Counted from the first letter of the stretch, positions 18,418 to 28,411 are shown. The stretch is DNA of 64,000 bases from an uncultured Kordia sp. (GCF_947496985.1 NZ_CANMEZ010000002.1:701803-765802); one strand, 5' to 3'. Notes: generated from the letters alone by a model not told the origin. Made by a program: numbers and translations.

Positions 18418-18831
18418 ATGAGTTTAAAACCTGAAGAACTTGTCACACAAGATCAGACTATTCGGAAAACGTTGGCGATGGTATTTATCCCTATGTTTCT
18501 AATTTTAGCTGTCATGATTTATTTTAGAAATAATTCAACTGATTATATCGAGGACGAATATTTAAAAATCCACAATGCCTCCTACTCAGGAGTAATTACA
18601 AATATGTATGAAGAGCAGACAGGTAGAGGAATTAGAATCGTTCTTATGAATGATAAAACTCAGAAAAAAATTCATCAATCTATCTATTATCAACTATCCA
18701 TTGGCGATTCTATTATAAAAAGACCACAATCAGATATTGTATATTATATCAAAAAGGATGGTGACACTATTGAAGAAGACATCAATAGCTTTTACAGAGA
18801 TAAGTATTTCGAAAAATTACAAAAGCAATAA
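18418..18831 (+). CDS. Hypothetical protein with one N-terminal membrane anchor
   Basis: This 137-residue protein has a membrane segment at about residues 19-37 (LAMVFIPMFLILAVMIYF). A soluble beta-rich domain follows (SGVITNMYEEQTGRGIRIVLM ... YQLSIGDSIIKRPQSD), resembling small bacterial proteins with a GIxxSGxV-type strand. I do not recognise a family. It converges on thiL with only seven bases between the stop codons, and no terminator lies between them, so the two transcripts must overlap. Confidence 0.65.
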   Translation: MSLKPEELVTQDQTIRKTLAMVFIPMFLILAVMIYFRNNSTDYIEDEYLKIHNASYSGVITNMYEEQTGRGIRIVLMNDKTQKKIHQSIYYQLSIGDSIIKRPQSDIVYYIKKDGDTIEEDINSFYRDKYFEKLQKQ

Positions 18832-18838
18832 CATTACA

Positions 18839-19891
18839 TTACTCTTGCTCATCCATTGCATTCCAACCTTGCGCTTTTAATGGAATTTTAGTATTTGCTC
18901 TTGTTACTAAATGAATTCCTTCATTGGCTGGTGTCATATGTCCAATTATGCTAAGGTTTGGATTTGCTTTTATTTTAGGAAAATCTTCTTGACTAACTGT
19001 GAATAATAATTCATAATCTTCTCCTCCACTTAACGCAACCATGGTACTATCCAATTTAAATTCTTCGCAAGTTGAAATCACTTGCGGATCAAGCGGAATT
19101 TTATCTTCATACAAGTTACATCCAACCGCAGATTGCTTACACAAATGCATAATTTCAGACGATAAACCATCACTTAAATCAATCATCGAAGTAGGTTGCA
19201 CTCCTAAATCATTCAATAATTTTGGAATATCTTTTCGAGCTTCAGGTTTTAATTGTCGTTCAATAATATATGAATACATATCTAAATCTGGTTGATTATT
19301 CGGGTTTACCTCAAATACAGATTTTTCACGTTGCAATACTTTCAATCCTAAAAATGCACCACCAACATCACCGCTTACTACTAATAAATCATTGTCTTTA
19401 GCGCCATTTCTATAAGTAATTTTCTCTTCATCAATTTCACCAATTGCAGTTACACTAAGTAGTAATCCTGTTGTTGAAGAAGTCGTATCACCACCAATAA
19501 CATCAACATTATAAATCTTAGCCGCCAATTGAATTCCTGCATACAATTCTTCCAAAGCTTCCAATGGAAAACGATTAGAAACCGCAATAGAAATAGTCAC
19601 TTGCGTTGCCGTCGCATTCATTGCATAAATATCAGATAAATTTACAACAACAGCCTTGTAACCTAAGTGCTTTAAAGGCATATAGCTCAAATCAAAATGC
19701 ACGCCTTCAACCAATAAATCAGTAGAAACCACTACTTTTTTTGATTTAAAATCTAACACTGCAGCATCATCTCCTATTCCTTTCACTGTAGAGTTTTGCG
19801 TAATTGTAAAATTTGCTGTCAAATGGTCTATCAAGCCAAACTCTCCTAAACTAGCTAATGATGTTCGCTGTTCTCCTTTGTCTTTTAACAT
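18839..19891 (-). CDS. thiL: Thiamine-monophosphate kinase ThiL
   Basis: This 350-residue protein matches ThiL, which phosphorylates thiamine monophosphate to the active cofactor thiamine diphosphate with ATP. Visible family blocks in order are GEFGLIDHL, VKGIGDDAAVLD, STDLLVEGVHFD, GYKAVVVNLSDIYAM, NVDVIGGDTTSS, PTSMIDLSDGLSSEI and LSGGEDYELLFTV. The acidic clusters bind magnesium. It stands alone, with no other thiamine genes nearby. A possible -7 (TAATTTTG on the minus strand, 19972 to 19965) lies in the divergent spacer. Confidence 0.94.
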   Translation of the reverse strand: MLKDKGEQRTSLASLGEFGLIDHLTANFTITQNSTVKGIGDDAAVLDFKSKKVVVSTDLLVEGVHFDLSYMPLKHLGYKAVVVNLSDIYAMNATATQVTISIAVSNRFPLEALEELYAGIQLAAKIYNVDVIGGDTTSSTTGLLLSVTAIGEIDEEKITYRNGAKDNDLLVVSGDVGGAFLGLKVLQREKSVFEVNPNNQPDLDMYSYIIERQLKPEARKDIPKLLNDLGVQPTSMIDLSDGLSSEIMHLCKQSAVGCNLYEDKIPLDPQVISTCEEFKLDSTMVALSGGEDYELLFTVSQEDFPKIKANPNLSIIGHMTPANEGIHLVTRANTKIPLKAQGWNAMDEQE

Positions 19892-19981
19892 GTTACAGTG
19901 GTATTAATTAAGTTAAAAATTGTATTTTGCAGGCAGTTTTTCTAGCCTCGATCCTTTAAAAATGCAAAATTAGCCAAAAAA

Positions 19982-21409
19982 ATGACACCTATTGCACGAA
20001 ACCTACTCTTTGTTCTTGCTCTTATTATGATTTCCCCTTCAATTGCCCAAATTGTCCCATGTGATGGAGGTTTTGCAGGATCATTTCCATGTGATGGATA
20101 TGATTTAATGTCAAACTTACCAAAATCTACATTTAGCAACGAAGATGGAAGTGATATTTGGGGATGGACAGACACTACTACTAATAAAGAATATGCACTT
20201 ATTACATTTGAAGATAAAACTTGTTTTGTTGATGTTACCGATCCTGTAACTCCAATTTACTTGGGAAACATTCCAACAAACGCAGGTGTCAATTTTTGGA
20301 GAGATATAAAAGTATATAACAATTATGCCTACATAGTGGCAGACAATGTTGGAAATCACGGAATGCAAGTATTCGATTTAACACGATTGCGAAACGTATC
20401 CAATCCACCAGAAACATTTGTTCCAGATAAAATACTAACAGATGTTGGAAGTTGCCACAATATCGCAATCAATGAAGATACTGGTTTTGCTTATTTAGTG
20501 GGATGTGACACATTTAGTGGCGGACCTCACTTTGTAAATTTGGCAGATCCTGCAAATCCAGTAAGTGCTGGTGGCTATGCTACAGATGGCTACACGCATG
20601 ATGCACAAATTGTAATATATAATGGTCCAGATACCGAGCATAATGGAAAAGAAATCATGATTGCTAGTAATGAAAATGAAATTGTAATTTTAGATGTGTC
20701 TAATAAAACTTCTGTAACTCGATTGTCAAGAATTGATTATACGGATGTTGGCTATACACATCAAGGTTGGCTTTCAGATGATCATCGTTATTTTTATTTA
20801 GGAGATGAAACAGATGAAATTGACTTTGGATACTCAACAAGAGGTTTGGTATTTGATTTTGCCAACTTAGATAATCCTAGTTTTGTAACAACGTTTACAG
20901 GAGACTCAAATGCTATTGATCATAATTACTACACAAAAGGCAACAAACTTTACCAAGCAAATTATACAGCTGGCGTACGCGTATTAGATATTTCCAATCC
21001 GTCCAATGTTACAGAAATTGGTTTTTTTGATACACATCCTGATTCTAACAACACAACATTCTTTGGCGCTTGGACAGCATATCCATATTTTGCTAGTGGA
21101 AATATTATTATAAGTGATACAGACCGAGGTCTTTTTATCATAAGAGAAAGTGGCACGCTCAATACAAGTGAAATAGAAACGTTCGATTTTACAATGTACC
21201 CTAATCCAGCTTCTAGTTTTACGCTAATTAAAGCAGGAAAAAATAATACTATCAACAAAATTGAAGTTTTTGATCTTATAGGAAAAAAAGTCCTAGAAAA
21301 TATCAACATGAATGAAACTCAGTTTCAATTACCAGTTAAAAAATTACCTACTGGCATGTATGTTATAAAAATAAATGATGCAACCTCTCAGAAATTAGTT
21401 GTAAAATAA
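19982..21409 (+). CDS. Choice-of-anchor B family protein with T9SS sorting domain
   Basis: This 475-residue protein has a signal peptide (LLFVLALIMISPSIAQ) and then the choice-of-anchor B domain. The domain opens with GFAGSFPCDGYDLMSNLP and has LVIVD-type repeats of the pattern 'D(V/I)S(D/N)P..P': FVDVTDPVTPIYLGN, VFDLTRLRNV and VLDISNPSNVTEIG. These build a beta-propeller. A type A T9SS domain ends it (MYPNPASSF ... GMYVIKIND). The protein should be displayed on the surface. It heads a run of surface proteins and has a close paralogue directly downstream that uses a lipid anchor instead. Confidence 0.88.
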   Translation: MTPIARNLLFVLALIMISPSIAQIVPCDGGFAGSFPCDGYDLMSNLPKSTFSNEDGSDIWGWTDTTTNKEYALITFEDKTCFVDVTDPVTPIYLGNIPTNAGVNFWRDIKVYNNYAYIVADNVGNHGMQVFDLTRLRNVSNPPETFVPDKILTDVGSCHNIAINEDTGFAYLVGCDTFSGGPHFVNLADPANPVSAGGYATDGYTHDAQIVIYNGPDTEHNGKEIMIASNENEIVILDVSNKTSVTRLSRIDYTDVGYTHQGWLSDDHRYFYLGDETDEIDFGYSTRGLVFDFANLDNPSFVTTFTGDSNAIDHNYYTKGNKLYQANYTAGVRVLDISNPSNVTEIGFFDTHPDSNNTTFFGAWTAYPYFASGNIIISDTDRGLFIIRESGTLNTSEIETFDFTMYPNPASSFTLIKAGKNNTINKIEVFDLIGKKVLENINMNETQFQLPVKKLPTGMYVIKINDATSQKLVVK

Positions 21410-21449
21410 GAGATTTATTGAGCTACTAAAACACTAAAAAACAAAACAT

Positions 21450-22706
21450 GTGAAAAATTTCAAATTATTCATAATCACAGTTGTTATCACAATAGGCTTT
21501 GGAGCATGTTCTCCAGATGATCCTTTTACAAATGTTGCTCCACCAGCTAGTAATGGCGATATCTTTCCAGGTATTGTTTTGTGTGAAAATGGATTTGCTG
21601 GCATCTTTCCTTGTGAAGGATATGATCTATTAGGTAGAGTCGATTTATTTACATTAGGCGGTAATAGAGGAAATGATTCTTGGGGCTGGACAGATCCACA
21701 AACAGGAAAAGAATATGCGCTCATAGGAACGGATACAAATTCGTCATTTATAGACATATCCGATCCTGTTAATCCTATTCTATTAGGAAACCTTCCAACA
21801 GCAACAGATCCTAGTAATTGGAGAGATATAAAAGTATATCAAAATCACGCTTTCATTGTGAGTGAAGCACCAGGTCACGGAATGCAAGTATTCGATTTAA
21901 CACGTTTGCGAGATGTTACCAATCCGCCACAAACGTTTACTGCAGATGCTTTGTACACTGGTTTTGGAAGCGCACATAATATTGTCATCAATGAAAATAC
22001 AGGGTTTGCATATGCTGTTGGTGCAATGACATTAAACGATGTATTTCCTTCTTTTAATGGTGGACCACATTTTATAAATATTCAAAACCCTACAAACCCA
22101 GTTGCCGCTGGCGGCTATCCAAATGATGCATACTCACACGATGCACAAGTAGTTACTTATAATGGGCCCGATACTGAGCATCTTGGAAAAGAAATTTTAA
22201 TTGGCAGCAACACCAATGAAGTTGTTATCATTGATATTACAAACAAAAATAATCCAACTCAAATATCTACCATTGATTATGCAGACATTGGCTACACACA
22301 TCAAGGTTGGTTTACAGAAGATCAACGATATTTTATAGTAGGTGATGAATTAGATGAAATCAATTCTGGATTTAGTTCTAGAAGTATCGTGTTTGACTTA
22401 TCGGACTTAGACAATCCAACAGTTTCTATGACCTATACAGGTCCAACACCTGCAATTGATCATAATGGATACACTAAAGGAGATAATTTCTTTTTGGCAA
22501 ACTACACAGCTGGAGTGCGTATCTTAGACATTTCAAATATTGGTTCTAATCAAATACAGGAAGTTGGTTATTTTGATACCTTTCCAGTTAATAACAGTGC
22601 TACTTTTAGTGGTCTCTGGAACGTATACCCATACTTTGAAAGTGGAAATATCATTTTAAGTGATATCAACTCAGGATTATTTATTATTCGAAAAAGTACT
22701 GACTAA
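21450..22706 (+). CDS. Choice-of-anchor B family lipoprotein
   Basis: This 418-residue paralogue of the preceding protein has the same GFAGIFPCEGYDLLGRV opening and the same order of propeller repeats (FIDISDPVNPILLGN, GMQVFDLTRLRDV, VRILDISNI). It begins at a GTG codon and has a lipobox (TIGFGACSPDD) in place of a plain signal peptide, and it lacks the T9SS domain. It is therefore anchored by lipid. It is 40 bp downstream of its paralogue and three bases before the next gene, so it is part of one operon. Confidence 0.88.
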   Translation: MKNFKLFIITVVITIGFGACSPDDPFTNVAPPASNGDIFPGIVLCENGFAGIFPCEGYDLLGRVDLFTLGGNRGNDSWGWTDPQTGKEYALIGTDTNSSFIDISDPVNPILLGNLPTATDPSNWRDIKVYQNHAFIVSEAPGHGMQVFDLTRLRDVTNPPQTFTADALYTGFGSAHNIVINENTGFAYAVGAMTLNDVFPSFNGGPHFINIQNPTNPVAAGGYPNDAYSHDAQVVTYNGPDTEHLGKEILIGSNTNEVVIIDITNKNNPTQISTIDYADIGYTHQGWFTEDQRYFIVGDELDEINSGFSSRSIVFDLSDLDNPTVSMTYTGPTPAIDHNGYTKGDNFFLANYTAGVRILDISNIGSNQIQEVGYFDTFPVNNSATFSGLWNVYPYFESGNIILSDINSGLFIIRKSTD

Positions 22707-22709
22707 TTT

Positions 22710-24092
22710 ATGAAAAAACACATACTACATATACACTATTTATGTTTTTTAGCTTTCGCGATAATTGCCATATCGAGTTGTTCATCTGATGATACAACTC
22801 CACCTGAAGAAACACCAGATCCTGTTGGTTTTTTAGGGGAAATTGAATGGTTAAAAACAATTGGCGGAACACAAGAAGATACAGCGCAAGACATTACAAT
22901 GACAGCAGACGGCGGTTATGCTATTGTTGGCTTTACCAAAAGTATCAATGGAGACATTACAGATCATACTTCTGAACAAAATGATTATTGGGTAACGCGT
23001 TTAGATTCAGACGGAAATATTATTTGGTCAAAAACCTATGGCGGAAGTGCAGATGATCGTGGACAAGCTATCAAAACAACGACAGATGGCGGATTTATCA
23101 TTACTGGTTACAGCAGAAGCGATGATGAAGATGTAAGTGCAAACAGTGGTTTTTATGATCAATGGGTTGTAAAATTAGACGCAAGCGGAACTATTCAATG
23201 GGAACAAAATTTTGGTTTCTCTGGAAGCGATCAAGCATTTGATATTATTCAAACAAACGACGGCGGTTACTTTACCACTGGTTTTTTAGATGTTACGGCT
23301 TCTGGCGGACAAGGAGATTTTGGAAGACCAAATGGAGGTTTTGGAAATCCTGAACATGGTGTTGGTGAGTTTTGGTGTCACAAACTTGATGCTAGCGGAG
23401 CTATTGTTTGGAGTCGTTATTTTGGAGGAACTAACAATGATAGATCATATAGCTCTTTGGAAACAGACGACAATAACTTTATTATAGCTGGTTCTTCTGA
23501 AAGTGATGATTTTGATGTAACAAGTAGCCAAGGAAGTTATGATTTTTGGGTAGTAAAACTTAGTAATACAGGTGATTTGATTTGGCAAAAATCATATGGA
23601 GGTTCTGGAATTGATATTGGCTATGATATTGTCAAAACGACAGACGGAAACTATGTTGTTGCGGGTGACACAAGAAGTTCCGATGGAGATATTACAAACC
23701 TAAAAGGTTCTTCAGATTTTTGGGTTATCAAAATTAGTGATACAGATGGTTCATTACTTTGGGAACGTACGTATGGTGGAACTGACTTTGAATCTGCTCG
23801 TGCAATTACACGCATTCAAGATGGTGGATTTGCCATTGTAGGAAGCGCTAAAAGTAATAATACAGATGTGAGCTCCAATCATGGTCAAAATGACTTTTGG
23901 GTTATTAAAATCAGTGAGAACGGAAATCTTACTTGGGAGAAAAACTTTGGTGGTTCACAACTCGATTTTGCATATGGAATCATAGAAACAAGTGATAAAA
24001 AACTAGTCGTAGTAGGAAACACGCAAAGCGATGACATTGATATTTCCACAAATAAAGGAATCAAAGATGCATTAATCATAAAAATAAAATAG
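22710..24092 (+). CDS. Repeat-containing lipoprotein (WD40/PQQ-like propeller)
   Basis: This 460-residue lipoprotein (lipobox IAISSCSSDD) consists of about seven repeats of 50-60 residues. The pattern is 'W-x-K-x-(Y/F)GGS..D.A..I..T.DGG..I.G.T.S.DGD......D.WV.KL...G'. Clear copies start with WLKTIGGTQEDTAQ, WSKTYGGSADDRGQ, WQKSYGGSGIDIGY, WERTYGGTDFESAR and WEKNFGGSQLDFAY. Seven such units suit a beta-propeller. No catalytic motif is visible. It is tightly linked to the choice-of-anchor B lipoprotein upstream and precedes the MbnP-like gene. Confidence 0.8.
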   Translation: MKKHILHIHYLCFLAFAIIAISSCSSDDTTPPEETPDPVGFLGEIEWLKTIGGTQEDTAQDITMTADGGYAIVGFTKSINGDITDHTSEQNDYWVTRLDSDGNIIWSKTYGGSADDRGQAIKTTTDGGFIITGYSRSDDEDVSANSGFYDQWVVKLDASGTIQWEQNFGFSGSDQAFDIIQTNDGGYFTTGFLDVTASGGQGDFGRPNGGFGNPEHGVGEFWCHKLDASGAIVWSRYFGGTNNDRSYSSLETDDNNFIIAGSSESDDFDVTSSQGSYDFWVVKLSNTGDLIWQKSYGGSGIDIGYDIVKTTDGNYVVAGDTRSSDGDITNLKGSSDFWVIKISDTDGSLLWERTYGGTDFESARAITRIQDGGFAIVGSAKSNNTDVSSNHGQNDFWVIKISENGNLTWEKNFGGSQLDFAYGIIETSDKKLVVVGNTQSDDIDISTNKGIKDALIIKIK

Positions 24093-24163
24093 AGGAAGCC
24101 AAAATCAACTCGTTATGTTTCAGATGAATTCCATTTGACAGCATTCATAAAAGAAAAAAGAAA

Positions 24164-24922
24164 ATGAAAAAGATTGCATATTTACTTACCTGCATATTAT
24201 CGTTGTTTACATTATCGTGTAGTGACGATAATAATACGAATCAAACTTCAGCAATGGAGCTTACATTTGACAACAGAATTTCGGCTAGTCAAGATTTAAA
24301 CTTAAGCACATCTACTTTTGTAAATCAAAATAACGAAACTGTGTTAACCAACGAGTTAAAATATATTATATCAAACATAACACTAACGCAAGATAATGGA
24401 ACTATTTTCGAATACCCAAAAGCAGATTCATACTTTGTAATTAATGAAGAAGATGCTAGCAGTTTAACATTAAGCCTAACAGGAATTCCTGTTGGAAATT
24501 ATACGCATGTTTCTTTTGGTATCGGTGTTGATCAATCAAAATATCCACTAGATGGCGGCGTGATGAATTTTATACCACAAGCAGAAGCAGCAGGTATGTT
24601 ATGGAATTGGGCGGCAGGTTACAAATTTATCAAATTTGAAGGAACATTTACACCACTTGGTGGCACAGAAAATCCATTTGTCATTCATGTAGGAAGTCAT
24701 GGTACAAATCTTGACAATTATAAATTTATAACTCTTCCACTTGGGAATTCAGTTACAGTTGCTACTGGAAATACTGCCAATGTAAACGTAGATGTTTTTG
24801 TTGCAAACATTATTGATGCAACTAATCAAATAAAACTAGAAGACACAAGCGACATTCAAGTTGATCCTGTAAATGCTCCAAAAATTGCTAAAAACATGGA
24901 AAGTGCTTTTGATGCACAATAA
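24164..24922 (+). CDS. MbnP family copper-binding lipoprotein
   Basis: This 252-residue lipoprotein (lipobox LFTLSCSDDN) matches the MbnP family. MELTFDNRISASQDL opens the domain, LKYIISNITLTQDNG follows, and LTGIPVGNYTHVSFGIGVDQ, the Trp motif MLWNWAAGYKFIKFEG and FVIHVGSHG come after. In the studied methanotroph MbnP, copper binding depends on a tryptophan being oxidised to kynurenine by the di-heme partner MbnH. The W-x-W motif here is the likely equivalent. An MbnH/MauG-like gene lies 4 kb downstream (28880). MbnP proteins are periplasmic or lipid-anchored, so a role in copper handling is likely. Confidence 0.85.
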   Translation: MKKIAYLLTCILSLFTLSCSDDNNTNQTSAMELTFDNRISASQDLNLSTSTFVNQNNETVLTNELKYIISNITLTQDNGTIFEYPKADSYFVINEEDASSLTLSLTGIPVGNYTHVSFGIGVDQSKYPLDGGVMNFIPQAEAAGMLWNWAAGYKFIKFEGTFTPLGGTENPFVIHVGSHGTNLDNYKFITLPLGNSVTVATGNTANVNVDVFVANIIDATNQIKLEDTSDIQVDPVNAPKIAKNMESAFDAQ

Positions 24923-24923
24923 A

Positions 24924-24989
24924 TACTACATTTTGTAGTACTACCTATACTACTTAATCACTATTTTTAAGGAAACTAATGTTTCCTTA
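24924..24989 (+). repeat. Two hairpins before the histidine kinase start
   Basis: TACTACA TTT TGTAGTA (24924-24940) and TAAGGAAAC TAAT GTTTCCTTA (24968-24989) are perfect inverted repeats. The second ends one base before the GTG start at 24991, so in RNA it would occupy the ribosome-binding region. Neither has a U tract, so neither looks like a simple terminator. Confidence 0.55.
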
Positions 24990-24990
24990 G

Positions 24991-27777
24991 GTGAAAAAAA
25001 TCATACTATTCGGTATTCTTCTATTCAGCTGTTTTGTCTTAAATGCACAATATTGGACAAAGCAACATTTCAATTTGGAAGACGGCTTACCTGATAACTA
25101 TACGTTTGCTATTGAAAAGTTTCAAAACGAGATTTACATAGCAACTGATGGTGGATTGGCTACTTTTGATGGGGAAAACTTTAAAATTCTTAATAAAAAA
25201 AGAATCCGATATCCTGTTTCTTTACTCAACACAAATGACAGCATTCTACACATAGCCTCATGGTTAGATGGAGTTATAGCGAAAGATGGTAAACAACTTG
25301 AAATAATATACCCAGAACGCATCAACCGAATTCTAAAAAGCAAAAACAAAAGTCTAATTTTCAATATATACCAACGGATGTCTCTGTTGGCTTTTAATGA
25401 AAAATCTCAAATTGACACTTTACTTTTTTTTAGTGAGATTAATAAAACAAGACGAGTTGCCATTGATGATTCGTCCATATACATTAGTGAAGATAAAAAC
25501 ATTTCAGCATACAATTGGGAAGGCGAAAAACAGCAAGAGTTTCCACACGAACTCAATACATTTATAGAAACTATTAATAGTATTGACGGTTATATTTTTT
25601 ATGGCGATTTAGAAGGAAATCTAACTTGGATTTCAAAATCAAATCCTAGTCAAAAAACAGTATATCATTTTGAGAAACCGAATAAGATAAAACGAATTAC
25701 ACCTTATAAAAAGCAACAAATATTAGTTCAACTTAATCATCGTGAAGAACACAACAGCTTGTATTTACTCACTTTTGACAAGACCTATTCAAAAATTACA
25801 AATGTTGAATCTATCTTAACCATAAAAAACGGAATCAGTGATATTTTTGTAGATCAGCAAACCATTTATGTTGCTGTATATGGTGATGGATTTTACAAAA
25901 TATTTCCTTCACTTATCAAATCGTATCATAAAACAGACTATCAAATTCCGATTCCTAAATTCAGCTATGAAAATAAAGAAGGTAAGATGGTTTTTGCTAC
26001 TGAAAACATTTCATATATACTTCAAGAAAAAGATACATTTATACGTCAAAAAAATCCTTTCAGACTTAATACTATTTTTAAATTTAAAGGAGAACGATAC
26101 TTTTCATCTCATGATAGTTTGTACAACAATAAACTTGAAAAAATTAGTAATTGTAGAGTTGATAATTTTTTATATGCTATTGAAAAAGACACACTATTTT
26201 ACTCAAAATATTGGTTCAGTCGATTTCATAACAACGAACATGAAAACATCTACTGTATTGATTATAATAAGAAAGATAAAAAAATAAATACTGGTACCTT
26301 ATTCAACGATGAAGTTTATTTAGGTACACAAAATGGTATTCGAAAATTCATTAGAAATGACATAGATTTATGGGAACGCGTACGAGATACAATCTTAGAA
26401 AAAAGTTTTCATCAACGCGTAATTAGAAAAATTATACCGCATAAAAACCAATTAATTATTACTACACCTTATGAAGCGTACACCTATAAAAACAACAAAG
26501 TATTTCCAGTACTTTTTACAGAGGAAAACATCTATATCAACGAAACTTTTGTAGATACAAATGATCGAATCTATTTTGGAACAAATAAAGGTTTTTGGGT
26601 TTTAACAGACGAATTCAATTATCATTTCAACACTAAAAATGGCACAAATTCAGATAACATTGCTTCTTTCTATCAAGATTCAAAAGGGATCATTTGGATG
26701 ATTTCCGGAAACGGAATCATGAAATTTAATCCTGATTTATTAGATGTTACCATTCCTCCAAAAATAGAAATTCACAAAAAAATGATTCATAATGACGATG
26801 CTTCTTTTGGAATAAAAAGTAGTACAAGTCATTTTACAGCTGCCATGCTTTTTGAATATAAAGTAAATGATTCCGAGTGGAAAAAACTACGAGGTTACCA
26901 TTTAGAAATGAGCAATTTAAAACCAGGAAACTACATTATTTCTTTTCGTGGAAAACGTATCAATAGTGAATGGTCAGTTCCAAAAACATTTGAGTTTGCT
27001 ATTTCGCCAAAATGGTATCAAATCACCGTTATCAAAATCTTTATTTTTGGATTGATTACGATGCTATTGCTAGGATTTTCATGGTATCGCTTGCGCGTGA
27101 TTAAACGCAGAAACGAAACCTTATCAAACGAAATTAATAAACGAATTTTCCTAGAACACAAAGTAGAAAACCTTCGTGAAGAAATTGCGCGCGACTTCCA
27201 CGATGAAATCGGAAACAAAATTGCTTCTGTTATTGGATTATCAAACAATTTAAAACATAGTGAAAAAGTAAAATCGCCTAAAATTGACAAAATATCAGAA
27301 CTTTCTAAAGAAATTTATCATACCGCAAAAGACTTTGTTTGGTCGTTAAATCCAAATAACAACAACATTGAAAGCTTGTGTAAATACTTAAGAGATTACG
27401 GCGAAAATTTCTTCTATCTCTTTGATGAAATAGACTTTTTATATCTTGAAATTGACATCATTCCTATTGACATTTCTTATGTAAAAAGCCGAAACATCAT
27501 TTTAGCATACAAAGAAATATTAGCAAACATTATCAAACATTCAAAAGCCAATACTGTAACCTTAAAAGCGTATTTAGAAGATCATTTATTTACAATCCAA
27601 ATTCAGGATAATGGAATTGGATTTGATGAAATAACCTCATCACAAGGAAATGGACTTGAAAACATTAAAAAACGTATGGAAATGATAAAAGCTGATATGA
27701 AAATTAAAAAAGAAGACGGCGTATTTTACATCTTCACACTAGATTTAAAAGAAGAATTGAACAATCAAAATAAATAA
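24991..27777 (+). CDS. Two-component propeller sensor histidine kinase (LytS/NarX type)
   Basis: This 928-residue protein starts at GTG with a signal peptide (ILLFSCFVLNAQYW). The periplasmic half is a regulator-propeller (IYIATDGGLATFDG, VYLGTQNGIRKF, IYFGTNKGFWVL). It is followed by a Y_Y_Y domain (about 600-670) and one membrane segment (VIKIFIFGLITMLLLGFSW, about 680-700). The cytoplasmic half has a HisKA_3 phospho-acceptor block (ARDFHDEIGNKIASVIG) and a HATPase (DNGIGFDE ... GNGLENIKKRM). It should sense an extracytoplasmic cue and phosphorylate the LuxR-type regulator that starts four bases downstream. Position after MbnP suggests control of that surface or copper gene set. Confidence 0.93.
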   Translation: MKKIILFGILLFSCFVLNAQYWTKQHFNLEDGLPDNYTFAIEKFQNEIYIATDGGLATFDGENFKILNKKRIRYPVSLLNTNDSILHIASWLDGVIAKDGKQLEIIYPERINRILKSKNKSLIFNIYQRMSLLAFNEKSQIDTLLFFSEINKTRRVAIDDSSIYISEDKNISAYNWEGEKQQEFPHELNTFIETINSIDGYIFYGDLEGNLTWISKSNPSQKTVYHFEKPNKIKRITPYKKQQILVQLNHREEHNSLYLLTFDKTYSKITNVESILTIKNGISDIFVDQQTIYVAVYGDGFYKIFPSLIKSYHKTDYQIPIPKFSYENKEGKMVFATENISYILQEKDTFIRQKNPFRLNTIFKFKGERYFSSHDSLYNNKLEKISNCRVDNFLYAIEKDTLFYSKYWFSRFHNNEHENIYCIDYNKKDKKINTGTLFNDEVYLGTQNGIRKFIRNDIDLWERVRDTILEKSFHQRVIRKIIPHKNQLIITTPYEAYTYKNNKVFPVLFTEENIYINETFVDTNDRIYFGTNKGFWVLTDEFNYHFNTKNGTNSDNIASFYQDSKGIIWMISGNGIMKFNPDLLDVTIPPKIEIHKKMIHNDDASFGIKSSTSHFTAAMLFEYKVNDSEWKKLRGYHLEMSNLKPGNYIISFRGKRINSEWSVPKTFEFAISPKWYQITVIKIFIFGLITMLLLGFSWYRLRVIKRRNETLSNEINKRIFLEHKVENLREEIARDFHDEIGNKIASVIGLSNNLKHSEKVKSPKIDKISELSKEIYHTAKDFVWSLNPNNNNIESLCKYLRDYGENFFYLFDEIDFLYLEIDIIPIDISYVKSRNIILAYKEILANIIKHSKANTVTLKAYLEDHLFTIQIQDNGIGFDEITSSQGNGLENIKKRMEMIKADMKIKKEDGVFYIFTLDLKEELNNQNK

Positions 27778-27781
27778 TATT

Positions 27782-28411
27782 ATGGAAAAAAAGTATATCT
27801 CCATTATAGAAGACAACATAATTTTTAGAGAAAATTTAGCAGCATACTTACAACAACTTCCCAATTATTTTTTACTTGGAACATATGATTGTTTTGAAAC
27901 GGCACTGACAGATTTCAAATCGGGAAATCATCCTGATATTGTATTAATGGATATTGGGCTTCCTGGAAAAAACGGAATAGATGGCACAAAAATTATAAAG
28001 CAGTTATTTCCAAAAACTGAACTTATTATTGTAACCGTTTTTGAAGATAGCAATATGGTTTTTGAAGCTTTAAAGGCAGGCGCTTGCGGATATTTAACCA
28101 AAAGTTTAGGCTTACCCGAACTCAAAAAGGCATTAGACGATTTGGAAAAAGGTGGCGCTCCCATGAGTAATAAAATTGCAAAAATGGTCGTAGAATCGTT
28201 TCAACTAAATCATGAAGATAACACCTTATCTAAACGTGAAAAAGAAGTACTAACCTTGCTTGCAAAAGGAAAAACCTATAGTGCCATTGCTGAAGAATTA
28301 TTTATTTCAAAAACTACCGTTCGTACACACATTCGAAACATTTATCAAAAACTACACGTAAACTCCAAAGCAGAAGCTATTCAATTGGCAAATGAAAAGA
28401 AGATGATATAA
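27782..28411 (+). CDS. NarL/LuxR-type response regulator
   Basis: This 209-residue response regulator has a receiver domain with the phospho-acceptor Asp in IVLMDIGLPGKNG, the Thr/Lys switch residues (IVTVFEDSN, GYLTKS), and a C-terminal LuxR helix-turn-helix (LSKREKEVLTLLAKGKTYSAI ... VRTHIRNIYQKL). It is the partner of the kinase directly upstream. Confidence 0.94.
   Translation: MEKKYISIIEDNIIFRENLAAYLQQLPNYFLLGTYDCFETALTDFKSGNHPDIVLMDIGLPGKNGIDGTKIIKQLFPKTELIIVTVFEDSNMVFEALKAGACGYLTKSLGLPELKKALDDLEKGGAPMSNKIAKMVVESFQLNHEDNTLSKREKEVLTLLAKGKTYSAIAEELFISKTTVRTHIRNIYQKLHVNSKAEAIQLANEKKMI

Noticed and set aside
22710-24092. Repeat lipoprotein as a PQQ-dependent dehydrogenase
   Set aside because: The repeats resemble propeller blades, but no PQQ-binding Trp-disc motif or catalytic residues are visible, and the blades are shorter and more uniform.
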